Of a stretch of DNA of 64,000 bases, positions 57,000 through 64,000 are shown piece by piece. The first letter of the stretch is position 1; the number at the start of each line of letters is the position of its first letter. Origin of the DNA: Hormiphora californensis (taxonomy: Eukaryota; Ctenophora; Tentaculata; Cydippida; Pleurobrachiidae); the NCBI GenBank assembly GCA_020137815.1, contig CM035358.1, positions 7,422,733 through 7,486,732 on the forward strand, in the 5' to 3' direction. Under the pieces are notes generated by a model that saw only the letters and a list, made by a program, of their open reading frames with translations, ran no database searches and was not told the DNA's origin. The translations under genes were made by a program, and so were the position numbers.

Positions 57000-57880
57000 A
57001 CCGGCGACCCCACCCCTCATCTGCTCCATCTCTCAGCTAACCTACCCCTCATCTACTCCAACTACCAGGCACCAGATATCCTACCCATCATCTCCCTCAT
57101 CTACTCCATCTCTCAGCTAACCTACCCCTCATCTACTCCAACTACCAGGCACCAGCTATCCTTCCCATCATCTCCCTCATCTACTCCATCTCACAGCTAC
57201 CCTACCCCTCATCTACTTCATCTCTCAGATACCCTACCCCTCATATAATACATCTCTCAGATATCCTACCCCTCATCTACTCCATCTCTCAGCTACCCTA
57301 GCCATCGTCTACGCCATCTCTCTGCTACCCTGCCCCTCATCTACTCGATCTCTCAGCTACCCTGCCCCTCATTTACTCGATCTCTCAGCTACCCTATCCC
57401 TTATCTACTCTATCTCTCAGCTACCCTTCCCCCTCCCCATCTACTACATCTCTCAGCTACCCTGCCCCTCAACTCAGCAGTCAGCTACCTTACCCCTCAT
57501 CTACTTCAACTCTCAGATACCCTACTCCTCATATAATACATCTCTCAGATATCCTACCCCTCTGCATCTACTCCATCTCTCAGCTACCCTAGCCATCATC
57601 TACGCCATCTCTCTGCTACCCTGCCCCTCATCTACTCGATCTCTCAGCTACCCTATCCCGTATCTACTCTATCTCTCAGCTACCCTTCCCCCTCCCCATT
57701 TACTAAATCTCTCAGCTACCCTGCCCCTCATCTCAGCAGTCAGCTACCTTACCCCTCATCTACTTCAGATCTCAGATACCCTACCCCTCATATAATACAT
57801 CTCTCAGATATCATACGCCTTATCTACTCCATCTCTCAGCTATCCTACCCCTCAGCTACCATATTTCTCAGGTACCCCAA
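57000..57880. repeat. Minisatellite, left arm of the foldback
   Basis: Units of about 27-36 bases on the theme CTACCCCTCATCTACTCC plus ATCTCTCAG. The right arm (60300-61255) holds the reverse-complement array with a different unit order, so the arms have diverged by repeat turnover. Confidence 0.9.
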
Positions 57881-58042
57881 TACTCCATCCTGCTAGATAA
57901 CTGTAAGATCTTATTAGATAGAACTGTGACGTGTGTATGTGTGTGTGTTTATAACTGTGTCAATACATTAATTGTCACTGAAAAGATAGTAATGTTGTTA
58001 CTGTCCGAGTTATCTAGCTTATTCGGGTTTATAAATAAAAAT

Positions 58043-58097
58043 ATCAATATCCCCTATAACAAATGAAATTTTCATTTGTTATTGGGGATATTTCTTT
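58043..58097. repeat. Perfect short palindrome in the foldback core
   Basis: ATATCCCC(T)ATAACAAATGAAA and its reverse complement meet at TTTT, giving a stem of over 20 bp with almost no loop. Confidence 0.7.
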
Positions 58098-58271
58098 GAA
58101 AAGGGAGCAAGTGTACGGGTGTGGTTGTACCATAGTTTTGTGTTAGGACTATCCACTATAACTGTGTTACTGTTATTGTAAACTTAAATTGTAAATTGTT
58201 TTTTCCATTTCAGTAACTGAAGGAGCTGCTAGTGCAAAACTATATGTGGAGGACTACAAAATATATATATA

Positions 58272-58589
58272 CCCAGTGGCATGAGTTATAAAATCTGCCG
58301 GAAATGTCTAAAATTTTATATCCGGTTTCTGCCGTTTTTTCTGTCGAAAATCGAAAATTTACTTGATATATACCTGATTTCAATGTCGTTTTTACTCGCG
58401 TTGCCATTGCGCGTTTTTTTAGCGCCAGGAACCCTATTTTAAAGGTCTCGCCGCTTACATAAAGTGTCTGAAAGCTATTTGAACTGAGAATTCGAAAAAA
58501 TTGTTAAAAATTACATTTGGTTCCCTGCCGGTTTTATAACTCTGCCGGTCCAAACCGGATTGGAAGATTTGAACTTTTATGCCACTGGG
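58272..58589. mobile_element. MITE nested in the foldback core, 318 bp
   Basis: Ends CCCAGTGGCATGA and TTATGCCACTGGG, with sub-terminal TATAAAATCTGCCGG and CCGGTTTTATAACTCTGCCGG also inverted. Flanked by TATATATA on both sides and by a repeated GAGGACTACAA, consistent with a TA-rich target duplication. A lone end of the same type occurs at 19751-19795. Confidence 0.8.
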
Positions 58590-58966
58590 TATATATATAG
58601 AGGACTACAAGTGCAAGTGCAGTACAGTGCAAGGGGATCGCTAGTGTCTAATGAAGCCGGCTTATCAATTATTGGCGTAATGACGTGGCTGCTCTGACTT
58701 ACGATGACATTGGATCTGGTATTAATAAAGATTTGACTCTACAAAGACCATAAAAAGGCCATGGACTCTATATTCTAAAATACTCAAAGCTTATAAGAAG
58801 AGTCATACGATATACGGGCTGTGATTGTGGCTGTGATGAGCTGTCGAGGTGAGAGGACATGTAGATTTCATGGGTGTAAAGTAACTGTGAAAGTTGTGTT
58901 TTCTCCTTTTGGTCGGGATACGAACTGAATAGGGTTTTATTGTAGAACAACGCTACGTTCTACAAT

Positions 58967-59410
58967 ATGATATCAAAATTAAAACCCGTCGAATACTCTA
59001 GTACTCATTTCATAAAGCTGGTCAGTGGTCCAGATCCGGCCGGAAGGAGAAAACACAGCTTCCTCGTTAATTATGCGGCTAATCAACAATTTTCTCTCAA
59101 TAGCAGAGAAACTGATACTGATAGTTCCCATAATTTATGTGAAAAATGCGGATCTGTGTGTTATATTTATAATTATCAATTGCCTGATTACCATGCTATT
59201 CATTGTCATATTTTAAATTTTGTTACCTTATTTATAAAACTAAAAGATGTTTATAATTTGACTCCCTACACTGGCGAAAAAAGGAAGATGCTACTGGTTC
59301 AAAGTTTCAAACATTGTTTGGTAATGTCATGTCATGTTTTTGTTCATCAGCAAGCTGCCGTCTGCCCTGGTAAATTGACGCCAGGGCGCGAATGTTTGTC
59401 TGTGACTTGA
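58967..59410 (+). CDS. 147-codon open frame in the foldback core, unknown
   Basis: ATG to TGA, residue mix plausible, with LCEKCGSVC and later HAIHCHI that could form a zinc-binding site. No family recognised, no splice context. It could be the remnant of an element-encoded protein or chance; its position in the only non-palindromic part of the element is the main reason to list it. Confidence 0.3.
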   Translation: MISKLKPVEYSSTHFIKLVSGPDPAGRRKHSFLVNYAANQQFSLNSRETDTDSSHNLCEKCGSVCYIYNYQLPDYHAIHCHILNFVTLFIKLKDVYNLTPYTGEKRKMLLVQSFKHCLVMSCHVFVHQQAAVCPGKLTPGRECLSVT

Positions 59411-59487
59411 TGGGAGAAACGGCTGACGCGGAGATCAACTCTGTGGGAATTTCGCGCGAGATTTCACGGCGCGCACGTCGTATGAAA

Positions 59488-59625
59488 GGTCGAGCACGAG
59501 GTCGAGCACAAGGTCTGACCAGTCACGTGACCACTGCGCGTCGTTGAACCGCCGTTGAGCCGCAGCGCGAAAAAAAGTGCTGACATTGACCGGACCTTGT
59601 GCTCGACCTTCATGTGCTCGACCTG
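59488..59625. repeat. Inverted repeat with GGTCGAGCAC words
   Basis: GGTCGAGCACGAGGTCGAGCA and AAGGTC on the left, GACCTTGTGCTCGACC plus a second GTGCTCGACC on the right, enclosing GC-rich sequence. Probably a small MITE nested in the foldback core. Confidence 0.55.
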
Positions 59626-60299
59626 AACATTTCCGAGTATGCTCATGTCGCAAAAAAAAGTCGACGAAAAATTCCAAATTCGTGAATTATAAGAACTCCC
59701 GACTCCGGTCAGTTCTCATCTTGCCAATCCGTTTTCCGGGAACCCCTGGCCAAAGGACATTAAAATTCACATACCGACCAAGTTTCATATCGATTGGATA
59801 AGATTTTGGGTGGCTACGGTGAAAAATATCGCATTTTTGGCATTTTTAACTTTCCCGACGCGATTTACGACCCTTAAACATTGAGTTACGGGAAATCGCT
59901 ATCATGTAAAATGAAGTTCAAACGATTTTCTTTCCCCACTATTGCGTTAGTTTTTTGATTTAGAGCCGTTTTCAGGGTCTTAAAAGCGTTTGAAAAATGT
60001 AAGTATTTTTGGCGCAATGACGTCACCCCGTGACGTCACTGTTGTAAAGATCGGATCAAAAATCTGAGCCCGTACTTACACCCGCCTTGGTCCAAAGTAC
60101 CAGTGTACAAATTTTCAGGGGTCTAGCTCAAAAACTGTAGGAGGAGTAGGGAGAAAACAATTATCGGACTAACATTTTGGAAATTATTATATGGATGCTT
60201 CCCCCAGGATACCCACCAGACCAGGTTGTAAGGGTACCTGAAAGGTTCTAAGGAGTATCTAATGAGGTCTGGTGGGTATTTTGGGGGTTTTAGAAGCAT

Positions 60300-61255
60300 C
60301 TAATAAGATCTTACAGTTATCTAGCAGTATGGGGTATTGGGATACCTGAGGGGTATGGTAGCTGATGGGTAGGATAGCTGAGAGATGGAGTAGATGAGGG
60401 GTAGGATATCTGAGAGATGTATTATATGAGGGGCAGGGAATCTGAGAGTTGAAGTAGATGATGGGTAAGGTAGCTGACTGCTGAGATGAGGGGCAGGGTA
60501 GCTGAGAGATGTAGTAGATGGGGAGGGGGAAGGGTAGCTGAGAGAGTAGATAAGGGATAGGGTAGCTGAGAGATCGAGTAGATGAGGGGCAGGGTAGCTG
60601 AGAGATCGAGCAGGATGGGGTATTGGGGTACCTGAGGAATATGGTAGCTGAGGGGTAGGATAGCTGAGAGATGGAGTAGATGAGGGGTAGGATATCTGAG
60701 AGATGTATTATATGAGGGGTAGGGTATCTGAGAGTTGAAGTAGATGAGGGGTAAGGTAGCTGACTGCTGAGATGAGGGGCAGGGTAGCAGAGAGATGTAG
60801 TAGATGGGGAGGGGGAAGGGTAGCTGAGAGATGGAGTAGATGAGGAGTAGGGTAGCTGAGAGATGTAGTAGATGGAGAGGGGGAAGGGTAGCTGAGAGAT
60901 CGAGTAGATGAGGGGCAGGGTAGCTGAGAGATCGAGTAAATGAGGGGCAGGGTAGCTGTGAGATCGAGTAGATGAGGGGCAGGGTAGCAGAGAGATGGCG
61001 TAGATGATGGCTAGGGTAGCTGAGAGATGTATTATATGAGGGGTAGGGTATCTGAGAGATGAAGTTGATGAGGGGTAGGGTATCTGAGAGATGGAGTAGA
61101 TGAGGGGTAGGATATCTGAGAGATGCAGTAGATGAGGGGTATGATAGCTGAGAGATGGAGTAGATGAGGGAGATGATGGGTAGGATATCTGGTGCCTGGT
61201 AGTTGGAGTAGATGAGGGGTAGGTTAGCTGAGAGATGGAGCAGATGAGGGGTGGG
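60300..61255. repeat. Minisatellite, right arm of the foldback
   Basis: GGGTAGGATAGCTGAGAGATGGAG-type units of 27-36 bases in broken form. They yield a 351-codon minus-strand frame (60259-61314) made only of repeat translation. Confidence 0.9.
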
Positions 61256-62176
61256 GTCGCCGGTCGGGACAGCTGAGGGGAGTAGGAAGCATTATGTGTC
61301 ATGTATAATAACATTCTACTCTTATAATATCCGGTACACTAAGTCGTGTAAGAGACAGAAATCAGAATACCACACACACTGCCTTGATGCACCACACTCC
61401 AACACATTCACAGTCCCCACACACAGCCCCCTACGCGCCCTCTTGGCAGAGAGAGAGAAAAAGCAGTACTCCGGAAAAAAGCAGTACTCTCTAGACTTCA
61501 ATGTGTCAGCATTGGTTACGCACTACACGAATTATGAGCATGATTTCAAATGTTACAGCTAACTGGCTACGTCTTACGTCGGATCTTGAAAAAAATTACA
61601 CCAGCTTCTTCAGCAGACAATTGTCTAGAGGGCATATCTCGCCTTTTTTTGAATTTCGGGATATTACTCTTTCAGTGAGCCGGAGAAGCTGCCTAGGTTG
61701 ACAGATTCCGTGGTGTACAGAATCATGACGACTTTTACAAAAGAGCCCATAACCTAGCTTGTGTTTATCCAATCAAGTCCGGGCTTGATCTACGGTATTA
61801 GGAATTATCTGGGCTTGAACCTAGTGTGAACAATTATTCGTTAATCTAATTAGGGGCTACGCTATGACACGTGGAACTTGAAACATGCCCTGAACGCGCA
61901 CGATTCCAGTGTTGCGACACACACACAGAAGAAAAAAAAGCAGTACTCCGGACAGGGGGTGCTATAATCGATGCAGAATTTAACGCCGAGAAAGATGGTT
62001 CTATTCCTTTTGTTCTAGGACGTTCCTGAAACCCATAAAAGCCAAAAAAACCTAAAAAACCTAAAAATCCTAAATTTAGGACTTGAGCACTAAAAATTTT
62101 TTTCACTTCTAATTAGACACCAAACACTATTCTGACCAAGTTTCATCAAAATTGGGGCTGTTCTCTCTCACTTTAA

Positions 62177-62629
62177 GTCTCTATATCATCTGGTTAATTA
62201 GATAATTGGATAATTAGGTCTGTACATAACCGTTTTTTGGCTATATGGCTATAGCCACTTGGGAATGATTTAGAGACTTTTCACTGGTGCCATTTTTTTC
62301 AGAAATAAATTTCAATCTAAGAGTTGTTGAAAAATTTAGGCTCAATCTCTTACCGTTTTGGCGTTATTTGCGGTCAAAGTAGGGCAAATCAGCCGAAAAT
62401 GCCAATTGTATTCTTCATTTTTTGGCATTTCCGGCTGATTTGGCCTACATTCACCACAAATAACTCCAAAATGGTATGAGATAGAGCCTAAATTTTTCAA
62501 CAACTGAACAAAATGGCACCAGTGAAAAGTCTTTAAACCATTCCTAAGTGGCTATAGCCATATAGCCAAAAAACGGTTATACGCTTACCTAATTATCCAA
62601 TTATCTAATTAACCAGATGCGATAGAGAC
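62177..62629. mobile_element. Second copy of the TTAA-flanked palindromic element
   Basis: TTAA at 62173-62176 and 62630-62633, same GTCTCTAT ends as 33042-33488, with a few single-base length differences. Confidence 0.75.
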
Positions 62630-62733
62630 TTAATTCCGGGACCTACCCCCACTAATGCGAGGACGCTGAACACTTTGATGCCCTTGATTTTGTCTCTACT
62701 CCTTTCCTAACGGTAGTTACGCTTTTGGCTTAA

Positions 62734-64000
62734 GGGTACGCTAACCAAAAATTTTTTTCGAGTGCAGGGAAATCTCTCACCGTAGGGTTGTATAGGCCAT
62801 GCCAAAGAGACCTCAAATATGCAATTTGAGCTCTCAAGTCGAATTCATATTTTTGCTACAGCTGTTTAAAAAATGTCCTGTAAATACGTTTTTGGCATCT
62901 CAAAAAATTTTTTTAAAAGATGGGAGCATGAAAATTTGGGGATTTGAAGAGGACATGAAGGTGAGTAACCACAAAAAAAATTTTTGCAATCCGAGCTGAT
63001 TTCCGGTCCTGAGATGGATTTCTTTTTTTCCACTTTAACGCCCTATTTGACAAAGTTCCGAAAACATGTGAAAGCTGTAAATTGGTGAAAAGTTGCGTCT
63101 AACGATTATCTAAGTGGCCATAAATTTTGGGCGTGTCCTTATTTGAGATAAGCTGTACAGAGTTTTTTTTGTGAAAGCCGTCATTTCAGAAATAGATAAA
63201 TTCCCTGTATCTCAAAATGGCTGATCGTAGAGACCTGAGACTATGCTTAAACGATTCAGAAGATCCGATTTTGGGGGGGGGGGTCTTCTGAGAGACATTT
63301 TGCTCCTACTTCAACCGTTTTTGCTGTAATTGCGAAAAACAAATTCTATGAAAAGGGCAAAAGCTAAACTCCAATATCCTGTAATTAGGGAATTTTGGCT
63401 AAGAAAGGACCGAAACTATGGAAAAATGTGTAACAAGCTAATTCCTTCACTATTTGGTCCATATGGGTCCCTATAATCACCAAAAACAAAATTTAAAAAA
63501 ATCCAGGATGGCGAAGATGGGTTTTTGTTTTTCGCAATTACAGCAAAAACGGTTGAAGTAGGAGCAAAATGTCTCTCAGAAGACCCCCCCAAAATCGGAC
63601 CTTCTGAATCGTTTAAGCATAGTCTCAGGTCTCTACGATCAGCCGTTTTTGAGATACAGGGAATTTATTTATTTCTGAAATGACGGCTTTCACAAAAAAA
63701 ACTCTGTACAGCTTATCTCAAAATTTATGGCCACTTAGATAATCGTTAGACGCAACTTTTCACCAATTTACAGCTTTCACATGTTTTCGGAACTTTGCCA
63801 AATAGGGCGTTAAAGTGGAAAAAAAGAAATCCATCTCAGGACCGGAAATCAGCTCGGATTGCAAAAATTTTTTTGTGGTTACTCACCTTCATGTCCTCTT
63901 CAAATCCCCAAATTTTCATGCTCCCATCTTTTAAAAAAATTTTTTGAGATGCCAAAAACGTATTTACAGGACATTTTTTAAACAGCTGTAGCAAAAATAT
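62734..64000. mobile_element. Second copy of the 1.4-kb TTAA-flanked foldback, cut by window end
   Basis: TTAA at 62730-62733 then GGGTACGCTAACC; the inverted right arm is present up to the window end at a position matching about 34850. Confidence 0.75.

Larger units (their letters stand above)
56315..61961. mobile_element. 5,647-bp foldback element with 5-bp target duplication and empty site
   Basis: Ends CACCCCCTGTCCGGAGTACT and its reverse complement, flanked by CTATA at 56310-56314 and 61962-61966; copy B has a single CTATA (32827-32831). The inverted arms run at least 56315-56995 and 61255-61961 nearly identical, then continue as diverging minisatellites (about 57000-57880 and 60300-61255), leaving a central 2.4 kb. 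Terminal CAC plus a 5-bp duplication recalls Transib-like transposons, but no transposase is visible, so the class is open. Matching frames of 66 and about 100 residues lie in both arms. Confidence 0.9.
48376..64000 (+). repeat. Segmental duplication, right copy (continues past the window)
   Basis: Same order and orientation as 24691-34850. Longer because of the 5,647-bp foldback at 56315-61961; without it the length is about 9.98 kb. At 64000 it corresponds to about 34850 of the left copy. Confidence 0.9.
55955..64000. mobile_element. Second copy of the outer foldback element, interrupted, truncated by window end
   Basis: Left inverted end at 55955 identical in wording to 32477. It is interrupted at 56310-56314 by the 5.6-kb element and resumes at 61962. 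The nested TTAA elements recur at 62177-62629 and from 62734. Confidence 0.75.

Noticed and set aside
60259-61314. 351-codon minus-strand open frame
   Set aside because: It is the translation of a 27-36-bp minisatellite in the foldback arm (YPSSTPSLSYP-type repeats) with no domain or splice context.
56315-61961. Assignment of the foldback to the RAG/Transib superfamily
   Set aside because: Only terminal CAC and a 5-bp duplication support it; no transposase is visible, so I left it as a possibility.

Overview
The window is animal nuclear DNA. It holds intron-rich genes with GT-AG introns mostly of 50 to 1,200 bases, rhodopsin-family receptors, DEG/ENaC channels, a Penelope-like retroelement and a dense load of MITEs, foldback elements, minisatellites and GA/CT microsatellites. 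No gene identifies the species. The gene set (an LDLa-bearing relaxin/LGR-type receptor and duplicated DEG/ENaC channels) fits an invertebrate, perhaps a non-bilaterian such as a cnidarian, ctenophore or placozoan; that is inference.

Layout, left to right. A 12-exon class A GPCR (817-5582, +) is followed by a small three-exon gene of unknown function (6335-10366, +) whose first intron is full of tandem repeats. Next is an intronless 1,043-residue receptor with LDLa repeats and seven transmembrane segments (11061-14192, +). A 5'-truncated Penelope-like element with a 15-bp target duplication sits in its 3' UTR (14264-15455). Two weak first-exon or two-exon candidates lie at 15920-16859. A complete DEG/ENaC channel gene (copy A, 18724-22458, +) faces the end of an unrelated minus-strand gene (22747-23596). 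A second DEG/ENaC gene (copy B, 24576-31528) is riddled with single-base indels. Its near-duplicate (copy C, 48516-54992) is open in every exon but lacks the usual first exon.

Copies B and C belong to a segmental duplication of about 10 kb (from about 24.69 kb and 48.38 kb) that also carries the flanking repeats. The two copies act as each other's empty site. They show a 317-bp Helitron-like insertion present only in B, a small palindromic MITE present only in B, and a 5,647-bp foldback element with a 5-bp target duplication present only in C. Between the copies lie nested palindromic elements, three of them flanked by TTAA, including a 4.6-kb one that encloses a 4-kb satellite built on AGCGCT. 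A poorly resolved region of small exon candidates lies at 43-48 kb.

The most striking theme is splice-site duplication. At least six introns have tandemly duplicated 3' splice acceptors. Two minisatellites (34-bp units in DEG/ENaC copies B and C, and 72-95-bp units at 45.1-45.9 kb on the minus strand) are built from the last bases of an exon plus its 5' splice donor, and a third locus duplicates an exon end. Comparing copy A with B/C suggests two extra introns in B/C, one of them occupied by such a minisatellite, which fits intron creation by tandem duplication of AG|GT-bearing segments. Single-base indels in copy B and in the satellite suggest either decay or uneven consensus quality, so frameshifts need checking before they are called biological.
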